A program made the position numbers and the translations under genes. From positions 558,001-622,000 of the forward strand of contig JAKFWK010000002.1 of assembly GCA_021732045.1 (NCBI GenBank): DNA of 64,000 bases, written 5' to 3'. Below, piece after piece: positions 16,535-28,529 of the stretch. The stretch comes from Sulfurimonas sp. Its GTDB lineage: Bacteria; Campylobacterota; Campylobacteria; Campylobacterales; Sulfurimonadaceae. How positions within the stretch are numbered: position 1 is the stretch's first letter; each line of letters begins with the position of its first letter. The notes under the pieces are model-generated. The model worked only from the letters and a program-made list of their open reading frames with translations, was not told the origin of the DNA and did not search any database.

Positions 16535-17785
16535 CTACCAATCCATTGATTGAATTTTTCCATCTTTAAGTGGAAAAAGAAAGTTTGTGTCATGATTTAT
16601 TCTGATTACACCAATAGAACTCTGACCTTGAAAATTTCTTATAAAAATAATAGCGTCGCCATCAACTGAAAATCTAGGGAACTCATTAACGCCGACACTA
16701 GTCAATCTTTTAGCAAGATCTGAATCTGTTGATGCAAGATATAGATTAAATGTATTGTCTAAAAATTCTGATGAGCTCTCTCTTGCTTTATATACTATGT
16801 ATTTATTAAAAACGCTACATGCAGAATTGCTTTTTCCTTTAAATATCACTTGTTCTGCACCATTTAAATTATTTTTTTTATAAAAAATATTAGGATAGCC
16901 CAATCTATCAGAAACAAAAACAATACCATCTGCTCCAACAAACTGCCCGCCAACATCAATTCCTTTATATTTTGTCAATCTATCTAATTTTTTACTTTCA
17001 ACTCCATATAAATAAATATCAGGTTGACCATCTTGTGCCATAGTAAGCAGTAGTTTTTTTCCATCTTCACTAACATCAGAACAAACCATCATTCCATCTG
17101 ATGAAATAACTGCCCTGCTCTTTCCGGTGGTCATCTCAACATATTTTAGCGTTGGCTTGTTCTCATTTAATGAACTAAAATAAAATGATGTCTGCTCTTT
17201 GTTCGCCCACTTTGGAAAAAGATTTAATCCACCACTTACAACAACTTGCCGATATGTAAGAGTATAATCTGCTATAAAAATTTCACTTTTTTTAGGAGCA
17301 GTCATTTTGGCAAAAATAACTTTTCTTTTAATCCACTCAACGGATGGTTGATTTAAGAATTTATTTATATCGTACGCCATGGAGTGTATAACAAAAATGT
17401 ATGTTTTTATATTTTTTGCACTGTAATTTTTAATAAAAACTGCACCATTTTTACTAAGTAACTTCATCTCTACATTGAGCGTGCCATTACTGCTTATACT
17501 TGTTTTATATCTTACAACATAGTTTACATTTTTATTTTCTACTAAAACAGAACTTGCATCATAACTATTCTTGTGATGGCTGTTGTCTACATTAAAAATA
17601 GATAAAACATTCATATCTGCTACAATAGATTTAAAATACATTGTTTTAAACATTTCGTCGCTACCTTCAGATGAATCCTCAATTGCTAAAGAAGGCAATA
17701 AATCCGTTTTTTTAATTACCTCAATTGTTGCATCAGTAGAATAAAGCAGTGAAATCAGAACGAAAAGTATCAGTATAACTCTCAA
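16535..17785 (-). CDS. tolB: Tol-Pal system beta-propeller protein TolB
   Basis: This 416-residue periplasmic protein has a signal peptide (about 1-17), an N-terminal alpha/beta domain (about 20-150) and a C-terminal six-bladed beta-propeller (about 160-415). Blade signatures such as DVSEDGKKLLLTMAQDGQPDIYLY, FVSDRLGYPNIFY and FPRFSVDGDAIIFIR are clear. TolB binds Pal and is part of the envelope-constriction machine. It lies 8 bases after the tolA-like gene. The length is typical. Confidence 0.93.
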   Translation of the reverse strand: MRVILILFVLISLLYSTDATIEVIKKTDLLPSLAIEDSSEGSDEMFKTMYFKSIVADMNVLSIFNVDNSHHKNSYDASSVLVENKNVNYVVRYKTSISSNGTLNVEMKLLSKNGAVFIKNYSAKNIKTYIFVIHSMAYDINKFLNQPSVEWIKRKVIFAKMTAPKKSEIFIADYTLTYRQVVVSGGLNLFPKWANKEQTSFYFSSLNENKPTLKYVEMTTGKSRAVISSDGMMVCSDVSEDGKKLLLTMAQDGQPDIYLYGVESKKLDRLTKYKGIDVGGQFVGADGIVFVSDRLGYPNIFYKKNNLNGAEQVIFKGKSNSACSVFNKYIVYKARESSSEFLDNTFNLYLASTDSDLAKRLTSVGVNEFPRFSVDGDAIIFIRNFQGQSSIGVIRINHDTNFLFPLKDGKIQSMDW

Positions 17786-17793
17786 AAGAACCT

Positions 17794-18570
17794 CTATTCA
17801 GATATTAAAATTATTGTATATATACCAGATTTATTGTCTGGATTTTCTGGAAACACAACATTAGCTAATCTATTTTTTATTTTATCACACTCACTGTTTA
17901 GCTCAGCATTTGAAGAGTAAGAAATAATTCTAAAATCTAAAACTTTACCAATTTGATTTAATTCAACAATAGCTTTTACTCTCTTACCTTGAGAATTTTT
18001 AGGTGGATTAAAATGTTGATAAACAATAGCTTGAATTTTAGCTAGATATTCATTTACTTCTGGGGCAGAACTAGTTGATTTTTGATTTTTATTTTCAGCT
18101 TTTATTGTTTTTATTTTTTCTGATATTGAGTCGGTTTTATTTTCAATTGATGGGTTGATTTTTTTTTCAATTTCTAAATTTTTCTTTTGTATTGGCTCTT
18201 TTTTCTCTTCATATTTTTGAATTTTTTTTGTTTTAACATCACTAAACAGATCATTCACATCAAACTTCTCTTTTTTAACTTCATTATTATTTTTTTCTTC
18301 AATACTATTTTTTGCAACTTCTTCTTTTGGCTTTATTTCACTCTTTTCTACAATTTCTTCTTTTTCTGCGACTTCTTCTTTTTTTACATTATTATCTGTT
18401 GATGTCTCCATCGATATAGATATATACTCATTTTTAGTTAGAGCAAAAATTTCTACTTTACTAGATTGATTAACGGCTACAAGAAAAAATAAAATGGAAA
18501 TAAAAAAAAGCAGTAGTGACAAAACACCACTTGCGTAAAAATAAAAGCTCTCTCTATCCATTGGTGGCAA
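17794..18570 (-). CDS. tolA: TolA/TonB-like energy transducer
   Basis: This 258-residue protein has a membrane helix near 10-32 (GVLSLLLFFISILFFLVAV) and a long Lys/Glu-rich periplasmic helix (about 55-165). A small C-terminal TonB/TolA-like domain follows (about 170-258; VKAIVELNQIGKVLDFRIISYSSN). Its place between tolR and tolB shows it is the TolA of this Tol-Pal system rather than a TonB. It passes proton-motive energy from TolQR to Pal/TolB. It overlaps tolR by 17 bases. The low-complexity linker is biased in base use. Confidence 0.82.
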   Translation of the reverse strand: MPPMDRESFYFYASGVLSLLLFFISILFFLVAVNQSSKVEIFALTKNEYISISMETSTDNNVKKEEVAEKEEIVEKSEIKPKEEVAKNSIEEKNNNEVKKEKFDVNDLFSDVKTKKIQKYEEKKEPIQKKNLEIEKKINPSIENKTDSISEKIKTIKAENKNQKSTSSAPEVNEYLAKIQAIVYQHFNPPKNSQGKRVKAIVELNQIGKVLDFRIISYSSNAELNSECDKIKNRLANVVFPENPDNKSGIYTIILISE

Positions 18571-18946
18571 GTGAAACTTCGTGAAAACCTGCCTGTTTTA
18601 CAGCAGATAGTATCAGCATTACAGTGCCGTAGTCTAGATTTTTATCTGCACTTATCAAAACAGCTGCTTTTTTATCAAATTTTGATGCATATAGTGAAAA
18701 ATTATCTATAAATGAATTTAGTAAAAAAATATCTTTATTAATTGTTAACTTCTTATTTTTATCAATAACTAAATGGATTGGTGGGATATTGGATAATTTT
18801 GTTGTTTTGGAACTTTGTGGAAGGTTTATCTTTTCCTCATAAACTAAAGTTGGTGCAACAACCATCATTATTGCAAGTAGCACCAACATAACATCAACTA
18901 GAGGGGTAATATTTAAATCAGGTTTACTATCCCAATTATATTTCAC
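18554..18946 (-). CDS. tolR: TolR/ExbD family proton-channel subunit
   Basis: This 130-residue protein begins with a short cytoplasmic segment and then the membrane helix with the proton-carrying Asp (NITPLVDVMLVLLAIMMVVAP). A periplasmic domain follows, ending in ISADKNLDYGTVMLILSAVKQAGF. It forms the motor with the TolQ/ExbB protein upstream (2-base gap) and drives the TolA-like protein. It could be annotated ExbD; the tolB-pal neighbourhood favours TolR. Confidence 0.9.
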   Translation of the reverse strand: MKYNWDSKPDLNITPLVDVMLVLLAIMMVVAPTLVYEEKINLPQSSKTTKLSNIPPIHLVIDKNKKLTINKDIFLLNSFIDNFSLYASKFDKKAAVLISADKNLDYGTVMLILSAVKQAGFHEVSLATNG

Positions 18947-18948
18947 AA

Positions 18949-19515
18949 TTAAATCTTTCTAGCTAATATAACATCACTTTGCATCTGCAAAACATTAATA
19001 ATATCAAATGATTTTCTACTTAGAATTTGATGATATGTATATGCAAAAATTGCTACAAATATTCCAGATGCCGTTGCTACAAGAGCATCAGAAACTCCAG
19101 CCGCAACAACGGACATTCCTCCACTTGCATCACCTATATGGCTAAATGTTCCAAGGATAGAAACAACTGTACCAAATAGACCAATAAAAGGTGTTGTAGA
19201 AGAGAAAATTGATAAAATTGATAATCCCTTGGTGGCTTGGCTTGTCGCGGCTGATATACCTAAATCAAGTATTTCTCTACCTATTTGTGAGTTATTTTTA
19301 ATAAAATTATTTAAAAATGATTGTGAGCCAACAGTGGATGATCCCAACAGAAGATTCTCAAGGGAGCTATTTTCAATTTCAATCCAATTGCTCAGGGATA
19401 AATATCTATAAAAAAAAATCCAGTTTAGCACTATAAAGTACAGTGCTAAAAGAATCATAACACCTATTGTTACTGAATTACTTTTTATATAAAAATCAAT
19501 TATTGTGTTATACAT
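18949..19515 (-). CDS. tolQ: TolQ/ExbB family proton-channel subunit
   Basis: This 188-residue inner-membrane protein has three helices: about 15-35 and then two near 115-140 and 150-175. The conserved GLFGTVVSILGTFSHIG and the last-helix region with ALVATASGIFVAIFAYTYH are present. It is somewhat shorter than E. coli TolQ (230) and closer to ExbB-type sizes. It lies 3 bases after atpC, so the tol genes are transcribed on from the ATP synthase operon, an arrangement I recall in Campylobacter. Confidence 0.9.
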   Translation of the reverse strand: MYNTIIDFYIKSNSVTIGVMILLALYFIVLNWIFFYRYLSLSNWIEIENSSLENLLLGSSTVGSQSFLNNFIKNNSQIGREILDLGISAATSQATKGLSILSIFSSTTPFIGLFGTVVSILGTFSHIGDASGGMSVVAAGVSDALVATASGIFVAIFAYTYHQILSRKSFDIINVLQMQSDVILARKI

Positions 19516-19518
19516 AAA

Positions 19519-19911
19519 TTACATTAAACTTTTTGCTGCTGATTCTAATTTAGCGGAAACAGTTGCTATTGCAGGATTGTTATCTTTGATAGAATCAATA
19601 AGTGCTTTTGCGTCATCAAGTGCTTTTGCAATATCGCTCTCATTTTCACCACGAATTGCGACCGCACCCTCAACTAAAACAACAACTTTAGTTTCATCAA
19701 CTTGAACAAGACCCCAATTAATCAAAACAGATTCTGTTTTTTTATCTTCTTTTTCTATATCAATAACTCCAGCTTCTAGTAGTGTAGTCAATGAAGCATG
19801 GTGTGCAAGGACACCAAACTCCCCCTCTTTACCGGGAAGAGTTACGCTAATCACTTCACCACTAAAAACTATACCATTAGGAGTTAGAATTTCAAGTTTT
19901 AACTTATCCAT
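19519..19911 (-). CDS. atpC: F1Fo ATP synthase epsilon subunit
   Basis: This 130-residue subunit has the N-terminal beta sandwich (LEILTPNGIVFSGEVISVTLPGKEGEFGVLAHHA) and a C-terminal helical hairpin (about 88-130) that can inhibit the motor. It forms the central stalk with gamma. It is the last gene of the ATP synthase set, 16 bases after atpD and followed directly by tolQ. Confidence 0.95.
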   Translation of the reverse strand: MDKLKLEILTPNGIVFSGEVISVTLPGKEGEFGVLAHHASLTTLLEAGVIDIEKEDKKTESVLINWGLVQVDETKVVVLVEGAVAIRGENESDIAKALDDAKALIDSIKDNNPAIATVSAKLESAAKSLM

Positions 19912-19927
19912 TTTAGTCCTTTATGAA

Positions 19928-22221
<2,294 letters not shown>

Positions 22222-22231
22222 TATACTTTCC

Positions 22232-23749
22232 TTACGCTACCACAAAAGAAGTTTTAAATTCTTCAAGAGCTTTTTTCATCATAGCTGAAGTATCATCATC
22301 TACTTTAGAAGTAGTTTTGATGCTTTCAAAAATTTGAGGATAAGATGCTTCAACAAATGGATATAACTCAGCCTCAAAACGAACTACATTTGATGGGTTC
22401 ATATCGTCCAAGAAACCTTCATTTCCAGCAAAAATAATTAGAACTTGCTTTTCAACAGAAAGAGGAGAGAAAGGTCCTTGTTTTAGAACTTCAACCATTC
22501 TTTGTCCTCTCTCTAATTGCTTACGAGAAGTCTCATCGAGATCTGAAGCAAATTGAGCAAATGCTTGAAGTTCACGATACTGAGCAAGATCCAATCTTAA
22601 AGTTCCAGCAACTTGTTTAGTAGCTTTAATTTGAGCAGCTCCACCAACACGAGAAACAGATAATCCAACATTAATAGCTGGACGAACGCCCGAGTTAAAT
22701 AGTTCTGTTTCTAAGAAAATTTGACCATCTGTAATTGAGATAACATTTGTAGGAATATATGCAGCAACATCCCCCGCTTGAGTTTCAATAATCGGAAGAG
22801 CAGTTAACGAACCAGCTCCTCTTTCATCAGAAACTTTCGCAGCTCTCTCAAGTAAACGAGAGTGAATATAAAAAACATCTCCTGGATATGCTTCGCGGCC
22901 TGGAGGGCGACGAAGAATCAGTGACATCTCTCTGTATGCAACAGCATGTTTAGATAAGTCATCATATACAATCAAACCGTGTCTTGAGCTATCACGGAAA
23001 TACTCACCCATAGCAACACCAGTATATGGAGCAAGGAACTGAAGTGCCGCCGCTTCAGCTGCAGTAGCTGAAACTATAATCGTGTATTCAAGAGCGCCAT
23101 GATCTTCTAAGCGACGGATAATTTGTGCTACAGTTGACTCTTTTTGACCGATTGCAACATAAACACAAACAACACCATTACCTTTTTGGTTGATAATAGT
23201 ATCAAGAGCAACTGTTGTTTTCCCAGTTTGTCTATCACCAATAATTAGTTCTCTTTGTCCGCGACCAATTGGAACTAACGCATCAATCGCTTTAATACCA
23301 GTAGCCATTGGCTCATGTACAGATTTTCTGTCCATGATACCAGGTGCTTTTTCCTCAACAAAACGAGTCTCTGTTGTCTCAATTGGACCTTTACCATCGA
23401 TTGGTTCACCAAGAGCATTTACAACGCGACCTAGCAGTGCTTCACCAACTGGAACACGAAGAAGACGACCAAGTCTCTTTACAGACATTCCCTCTTTTAG
23501 TAGAGTTCCTCCACCAAGGATAACAGCACCTACGGCGCTCTCTCCAAGATTCATAACTAAACCTCTAGTTCCCTCTTCAAACTCTACCATCTCTCCAGCC
23601 ATTACATTGCTTAGTCCGTAAACCTGAGCAACACCATCAGCATAAGAAACAATTTTGCCTGTCTCATTAATATCAACACTTAATTCAAAGTTGTCAATAC
23701 GCTCTTTAATTATTGAGCTGATTTCGTCAGCTTTAATTTTTGTTATCAC
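22232..23749 (-). CDS. atpA: F1Fo ATP synthase alpha subunit
   Basis: This 505-residue nucleotide-binding subunit has the P-loop GDRQTGKT, the [15 protein letters not shown] segment and the family signature [14 protein letters not shown] with its catalytic Arg. The N-terminal crown and C-terminal helical domain are complete. AGGAGAT precedes the start within a 23-base gap after atpH. Confidence 0.98.
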   Translation of the reverse strand: MITKIKADEISSIIKERIDNFELSVDINETGKIVSYADGVAQVYGLSNVMAGEMVEFEEGTRGLVMNLGESAVGAVILGGGTLLKEGMSVKRLGRLLRVPVGEALLGRVVNALGEPIDGKGPIETTETRFVEEKAPGIMDRKSVHEPMATGIKAIDALVPIGRGQRELIIGDRQTGKTTVALDTIINQKGNGVVCVYVAIGQKESTVAQIIRRLEDHGALEYTIIVSATAAEAAALQFLAPYTGVAMGEYFRDSSRHGLIVYDDLSKHAVAYREMSLILRRPPGREAYPGDVFYIHSRLLERAAKVSDERGAGSLTALPIIETQAGDVAAYIPTNVISITDGQIFLETELFNSGVRPAINVGLSVSRVGGAAQIKATKQVAGTLRLDLAQYRELQAFAQFASDLDETSRKQLERGQRMVEVLKQGPFSPLSVEKQVLIIFAGNEGFLDDMNPSNVVRFEAELYPFVEASYPQIFESIKTTSKVDDDTSAMMKKALEEFKTSFVVA

Positions 23750-23772
23750 TATATATATCTCCTCTCGTGAAG

Positions 23773-24306
23773 TTAAATTGCTTTTATAATATGTTCTACA
23801 ATCTGATAATTGATTCTTGATTTAGAAAAACCTATCTCTATCCCAAGATCCTGAACATCTACTTTTATACCATTAAAGCTATTTTTTACAAACTCTAATG
23901 ATATGGTAGAATCAAATTTTTTGCCCAATCCACTACTTAGGTCTTTTATAACCTTTTCATCGATATCGCTATCACTGTAAACAACACCATTATAATTTTT
24001 AGTTTTTGTTGCTACATTTTTTCTCAATACTTCTGCAATTGCAGGAATTATATTAATTCTATTATTTTCCGCAAGTAGCTTGATTAAATTCTCAACACTT
24101 TTAGAGTCAGCTGATTTAACTGCTTTCAATAAAATTTCTGATTTATGATTTTTATCAATATTTGGGTTGTTAATAATTTGAACAAACTTCTTATTGCTGA
24201 AAGATTCTGCTAATACTGAAAAAACAGAAGCCATCATTTTCATAGACTCAACAGTAGAGTTTTTCTCAATTGCCTTAATATATCTTTTTGCTATTAACTC
24301 TTCCAT
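23773..24306 (-). CDS. atpH: F1Fo ATP synthase delta subunit
   Basis: This 177-residue delta/OSCP subunit has a helical N-terminal domain (about 1-110) that caps F1 and a C-terminal segment ending [21 protein letters not shown]. The usual signature there is more G-S-V-x-x-R, so it is divergent but recognisable. It joins the peripheral b/b' stalk to F1. It abuts atpF without a gap. Confidence 0.93.
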   Translation of the reverse strand: MEELIAKRYIKAIEKNSTVESMKMMASVFSVLAESFSNKKFVQIINNPNIDKNHKSEILLKAVKSADSKSVENLIKLLAENNRINIIPAIAEVLRKNVATKTKNYNGVVYSDSDIDEKVIKDLSSGLGKKFDSTISLEFVKNSFNGIKVDVQDLGIEIGFSKSRINYQIVEHIIKAI

Positions 24307-24825
24307 TTATGCCACCTTCTTCAAGATAACATTAGCCATAGCTTCTTTATCGAAACCATCGCTGCTTTGAGCCAATACTTCATTAAGAATTTCTTCAACA
24401 ACTGTGCGAACCATTCTTTTTTCTTCAAACTTCATTAATGACTCTTGATGTTTAGCTATTATCTCAAGATCAGAATCACAATGAGCCATAATGTTAGCAT
24501 TTAACATTTTGTTCTCTTTTTTTGAATGGAGACTTAACTCTTCTGCAAATTTTTCAGCATCTGAAATTTTTATCAATGCCTCTTTTTTTTGAGCAGCAGA
24601 CTCTTTTAATTTATCTTGAACTTTTTTCATCTCATCAGCTATAATCTGACTTCTTGATGCAAAATAATTTTTTGCCGGTTCAGCGATAAGATACCAAATT
24701 AGTCCAAAAAATAGTAAAAAGTTTACTGTTCTCTGGACTATGTCAGTATCTGCATGTTCCGCACTACCACTAGATGCTAATGCATAGGTTGACATCATTA
24801 GCATAAATACTAAAATTCTACTCAC
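24307..24825 (-). CDS. atpF: F1Fo ATP synthase b subunit
   Basis: This 172-residue stator subunit begins with an apparent signal sequence (MSRILVFMLMMSTYALAS), then a membrane helix near 32-50 (VNFLLFFGLIWYLIAEP) and a long charged coiled coil. The N-terminal signal-like extension is unusual for b subunits but typical, as far as I recall, of Campylobacterota. It pairs with the b' protein encoded upstream to form the outer stalk. Genes for subunits a and c are not in this window. Confidence 0.93.
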   Translation of the reverse strand: MSRILVFMLMMSTYALASSGSAEHADTDIVQRTVNFLLFFGLIWYLIAEPAKNYFASRSQIIADEMKKVQDKLKESAAQKKEALIKISDAEKFAEELSLHSKKENKMLNANIMAHCDSDLEIIAKHQESLMKFEEKRMVRTVVEEILNEVLAQSSDGFDKEAMANVILKKVA

Positions 24826-24834
24826 ATCAGATCC

Positions 24835-25257
24835 TTATATTTGACTAAATTTAGCTTTTACAGCTTCTGTGAACAGTGGAATTTGTAATTTCAATTCACT
24901 CTTCAACTGTTCTCTAGATTGAGCAAGGGATTGCTCAAATTCTAGATACTGATTAGCTAACTCAGCACGCTTTGCTTCTAACTTACTCTCTGCTAACTCT
25001 TTAGCGTCCGTAATAACTTTTTCTCTTATGGCTGCAGCATCTAGTTTAGCTTTTATAATTATTGATTCTGCTTTTGAATGTAATCCATGAATCTCATCAT
25101 CATTTGAACCTATTCTTTGTAGGTCTTTTTTGATATCTTCATCTCTTTTATTCATATAAGAAAACAATGGATTATAAAGCCAACTGTTTAGAACTGCAAT
25201 AAGCGTAAGAAATACGATTAATGTAGCTACAAGTAGTATCGGATTTATATCTAACAT
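24835..25257 (-). CDS. atpF': F1Fo ATP synthase b' subunit
   Basis: This 140-residue protein has an N-terminal membrane helix (about 7-28; LLVATLIVFLTLIAVLNSW) and a long coiled coil, the form of a second b-type stator subunit. Having separate b and b' genes is usual in cyanobacteria, some alphaproteobacteria and Campylobacterota. AGGAGGTG precedes the ATG, the strongest ribosome site in the cluster, and a TATAAT lies 23 bases upstream. It is the first gene of the ATP synthase transcript. Confidence 0.92.
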   Translation of the reverse strand: MLDINPILLVATLIVFLTLIAVLNSWLYNPLFSYMNKRDEDIKKDLQRIGSNDDEIHGLHSKAESIIIKAKLDAAAIREKVITDAKELAESKLEAKRAELANQYLEFEQSLAQSREQLKSELKLQIPLFTEAVKAKFSQI

Positions 25258-25279
25258 AGCACCTCCTAAAAGTTGCGGA

Positions 25280-25285
25280 ATTATA
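25280..25285 (-). promoter_or_regulatory. -10 box of ATP synthase operon promoter
   Basis: A perfect TATAAT on the minus strand lies 22 bases before the atpF' ATG, inside a very A/T-rich 114-base gap after parB. Upstream runs of A and T (25,300-25,370) may act like UP elements. No clear -35 hexamer is seen. It would drive atpF'FHAGDC and possibly the tol genes. Confidence 0.55.
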
Positions 25286-25371
25286 CTGTTTTAAAATTAA
25301 AAGAATTGTTAAAGTAGTTTAAAAAAATTTAAAAAGATAAATTTTTTTAAATAAAAATTTTAAAATTTAAT

Positions 25372-26223
25372 TTAAAGGTTATTTTTTGGTAGGTAATTTA
25401 GCAGTTTTAAGACTTGGGCTTCTGTTTCAAATTCTATTGTTAAGCTTCTGTTTGTTGTTTTAATTTTCATCCCTAAAATATCAAAAATATCTTTAAATTT
25501 TGTTAAATCAAATGAGGTTGTTTCTGTAGATTTTAAAGAATCAGTCTTACTTGATTTCATACTCTTTATCATAGCCTCTACTTCTCTTACACTTAATTTT
25601 TGACCAACTATAGAGTCAACTACTAATTGTTGCTCTTTTTCATCAAGTCCAACTAATACTTTTGCATGTCCAGTAGAAATCTTTCTCTCAATTAATGTTT
25701 TTTGAGTTTTTGAAGATAGCTGAAGAAGTCTTATTGTGTTTGTAATATGTGTTCTGCTCTTGTTTATTTTAACAGAAAGCTCCTCATGAGTATAACCATA
25801 AAGCTTCATTAATTCGCCATACGCATAGGCTAACTCTATAGAATTTAGCTCATCTCTTTGAATGTTTTCTATAAGAGCAAGTTGTCTCATTTTTTGGTTA
25901 TCACTACTTAGCACAATAGAGCGGATTGATTTTAATTTTGCTAACTTTGATGCGCGCAATCTTCGCTCTCCAGCTATAAGAACATAACCATCCAGGTCCT
26001 CTGTTACCAATATTGGCTGAATCAAACCATCACTCTTTATTGACTCGCTTAACTCATAAAGAGAGCTCTCTTCAAAATGTTTTCTTGGTTGAAAAGGGTT
26101 TGGTCTTATGTCTTTAAGTGGAATTTCAATTATTGAGTCTTTTTGACCAAGTTCATTTTCATAAGCCTCATCTATTTCGCCTATAAGCGCACCTAACCCT
26201 CTGCCTAACTTTTGTGTCTTCAT
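25372..26223 (-). CDS. parB: Chromosome partitioning protein ParB
   Basis: This 283-residue protein has the ParB N-terminal CTPase/clamp domain (IRPNPFQPRKHFEESSLYELSESIK; box II LIAGERRLRASKL) and a helix-turn-helix domain (about 125-200; YTHEELSVKINKSRTHITNTIRLLQL). A C-terminal dimerisation part completes it. It loads at parS sites and works with ParA in chromosome segregation. It overlaps parA by four bases (ATGA). Confidence 0.95.
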   Translation of the reverse strand: MKTQKLGRGLGALIGEIDEAYENELGQKDSIIEIPLKDIRPNPFQPRKHFEESSLYELSESIKSDGLIQPILVTEDLDGYVLIAGERRLRASKLAKLKSIRSIVLSSDNQKMRQLALIENIQRDELNSIELAYAYGELMKLYGYTHEELSVKINKSRTHITNTIRLLQLSSKTQKTLIERKISTGHAKVLVGLDEKEQQLVVDSIVGQKLSVREVEAMIKSMKSSKTDSLKSTETTSFDLTKFKDIFDILGMKIKTTNRSLTIEFETEAQVLKLLNYLPKNNL

Positions 26224-27005
26224 ATTTCTATTATCGCTTGTGCTAAATTTTGATAAGACTCTGTACCACTTGATTTCACATCATACAAAATAACAGGTTT
26301 TCCAAAAGATGGGGCTTCTGCTAGTTTTACATTTCTAGGCACAACAATAATCTCACCATTTTTATCTTTAAATAATTTACTACTAAAATGTTGTTTTAAG
26401 TCTGCAAAAACTTGTTTTGAAAGGTTATTTTGTGCGCTGTACATTGTTGGAAGAAATCCTCTTATCACTAATTTAGGATTTATTGATTTCCTGACTAACT
26501 TTATCGTGTTTAAAAGTTGCGCAAGCCCCTCAAGTGCAAAAAACTCACACTGTATTGGAATTAAAACAGAGTTTGATGCCGAAAGTGCGTTAATTGTCAT
26601 TGGTCCAAGGGCAGGCGGAGAATCTATGATTATATAGTCATAATCTTTTATTACATTGGCAATTGCTTTTTTCAAAACTAGTTCGCGACCTTTTGAATTT
26701 TCAGCATCATAATACTCTTTTTCAATTCCGACAAGACCTACGTTTGATGGAGCCAAATGAAGAGTTGGGAGCTCAGACTTCAAGATAATATCTTTTAATT
26801 TTTTTGTACCAATAAGAACATGATAAATATTAAACTCATAATCATTTCTATGAAAACCAAGCGAAGTAGTGGCGTTTGCCTGAGGATCAGAATCAATCAG
26901 AAGCACTTTTTTTTCTGCCACTGCAAGAGAAGCAGCCAAGTTTACAGCAGTAGTTGTTTTACCAACTCCTCCCTTTTGATTTGCAATTACAATTACTTCG
27001 CTCAT
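26220..27005 (-). CDS. parA: Chromosome partitioning ATPase ParA (Soj)
   Basis: This 261-residue deviant Walker ATPase has KGGVGKTTTAVNLA near residues 11-24, the A' motif LIDSDPQANATTSLGF and Walker B IIIDSPPALG. It lacks the N-terminal DNA-binding domain of plasmid type Ia ParA, so it is the chromosomal Soj type. It partners ParB, encoded just downstream, and overlaps birA by four bases. Confidence 0.96.
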   Translation of the reverse strand: MSEVIVIANQKGGVGKTTTAVNLAASLAVAEKKVLLIDSDPQANATTSLGFHRNDYEFNIYHVLIGTKKLKDIILKSELPTLHLAPSNVGLVGIEKEYYDAENSKGRELVLKKAIANVIKDYDYIIIDSPPALGPMTINALSASNSVLIPIQCEFFALEGLAQLLNTIKLVRKSINPKLVIRGFLPTMYSAQNNLSKQVFADLKQHFSSKLFKDKNGEIIVVPRNVKLAEAPSFGKPVILYDVKSSGTESYQNLAQAIIEI

Positions 27006-27637
27006 CTTAAACTATATATCCTCTCGCCATCAACTATTATAGAGCCATCATCTTGAAGTATAGCTCGCTCTAAAGAAAATCTTAAACTATTTCTATGTGT
27101 AAAAAAATTTTGATTTCTATAAAATTCTAACTTATATTTACTAAAAACCTGCTTCCATGAAATATACTTTTCCACATTATGTAAATAGATTTCAATAAAA
27201 CTTTTTTTATCTATCTCTATGTCGAGTTTACCAAAATCTTCTGGTGATTTATTTGTATTTATTCCAATTCCGCAAACAAACTTATCGTCTAGTATATTTG
27301 TAATTATTCCACCTACTTTTTTATCATCAATATAGAAATCATTTGGCCACTTAATCCAGACTTTAGAGCCTAAATCGTTTAGCGTTTCTTTTAAAATATG
27401 TGAAAAATATATAGAAGCCGATTCTAATTTTAAATCTTTTGGCAAAGCTACTATAGGTAGTGCAAAAGATAAAAAAAGATTCTCATCAAGACTCTCCCAA
27501 CTATTACCTCTGCTTCCATATCCAGCCGTTTGAGACTGTGAAACGACAGCAATTGGCGATGAAACCTTGCCACTTTCAATTAACTCTTTTAACTGTTTTT
27601 GGGTAGAATCAATACTTTTAAGATAGAGTATCTGCAA
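27002..27637 (-). CDS. birA: Biotin-acetyl-CoA-carboxylase ligase BirA
   Basis: This 211-residue biotin protein ligase has GYGSRGNSWES (biotinoyl-AMP loop), KWPNDFYIDDKKVGGI and GIGINTN. It lacks the N-terminal winged helix of E. coli BirA, so it should biotinylate the carboxylase carrier protein but not repress biotin genes. Overlaps with fmt (20 bases) and parA (4 bases) place it mid-operon. Confidence 0.93.
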   Translation of the reverse strand: MQILYLKSIDSTQKQLKELIESGKVSSPIAVVSQSQTAGYGSRGNSWESLDENLFLSFALPIVALPKDLKLESASIYFSHILKETLNDLGSKVWIKWPNDFYIDDKKVGGIITNILDDKFVCGIGINTNKSPEDFGKLDIEIDKKSFIEIYLHNVEKYISWKQVFSKYKLEFYRNQNFFTHRNSLRFSLERAILQDDGSIIVDGERIYSLR

Positions 27638-28526
27638 GGCTTAATCTCTTTCCATTAATGTAAGAAATTACACTCATTCTATTTTTTGATTCTGGCTGAA
27701 CCTCTATTATTTTCAAAGTGCCTATACTACAACCAACAATAATGAAGTCTTTCTCTATTTTTAAAATTTTTCCACTCTCATTTTTACTGCTATCTTCTAT
27801 TAATTCAATTTTTATCAACTTAAGCCCGCTACTTAAATTTACCGATGGCCAAACAGAAAATGCTCTGTATTTATTGTATAAAACAACAGCATTATCAAAC
27901 TCTACTATAGCATCTTTTTTTTCTATTTTACTGCAGATACTAGAGATGCTATTGTCTTGCTTTACAGAAGTATATGATTCAAAATTATTTAATACATCAA
28001 CAGTTAAATCACTTGCCGCATCCGCCAATCTATCAAATAATGATTCAGACAATTCAGTTTGATTTATCTCTATTTCATCGATTTTAATTATATCCCCAGT
28101 ATCCAATCCAATATCCATAAGCATTGCTGTAATACCAGTTCTAACATCTCCATTTAAAAGGGCTTGCTGGATTGGACTTGCACCGCGATATTTCGGCAAA
28201 ATAGATGCGTGAAGATTTATACAAGTAGCGTGTTGTAGTATCTCTAATGGCAATATTTGACCATAAGCCGCCACGATGATAAAATCGCACTCTATTTTTA
28301 AAAGTTCCTGCACAACTTCACTGTCTCTAAGTCTTTTTGGCTGATACACTGGTATTGAATTCTCAAGAGCCAATGTTTTTACAACTGGAGGAGTTACTGT
28401 TTTTTTTCTACCCACTTCTTTATCTGGTTGAGTATAAACCGCAACCACCGTCATATTTTTCTCTGCTAATAATCTTTGGAGTATTTTTTCTGCGTAGCTT
28501 GGTGTACCCATAAAGATAATCTTCAT
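27618..28526 (-). CDS. fmt: Methionyl-tRNA formyltransferase
   Basis: This 302-residue enzyme formylates initiator Met-tRNA. It has FMGTPSYAEKIL at the start and the catalytic Asn-His-Asp set in CINLHASILPKYRGASPIQ and GLDTGDII. A C-terminal OB-like tRNA-binding domain lies at about 205-300. It follows proB by 3 bases. Length is normal. Confidence 0.96.
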   Translation of the reverse strand: MKIIFMGTPSYAEKILQRLLAEKNMTVVAVYTQPDKEVGRKKTVTPPVVKTLALENSIPVYQPKRLRDSEVVQELLKIECDFIIVAAYGQILPLEILQHATCINLHASILPKYRGASPIQQALLNGDVRTGITAMLMDIGLDTGDIIKIDEIEINQTELSESLFDRLADAASDLTVDVLNNFESYTSVKQDNSISSICSKIEKKDAIVEFDNAVVLYNKYRAFSVWPSVNLSSGLKLIKIELIEDSSKNESGKILKIEKDFIIVGCSIGTLKIIEVQPESKNRMSVISYINGKRLSLADTLS

Positions 28527-28529
28527 AAA

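Noticed and set aside
23190..23621. A 143-residue plus-strand frame inside atpA
   Set aside because: Pro/Ser/Thr-rich shadow of the conserved atpA sequence; no domain, no ribosome site.
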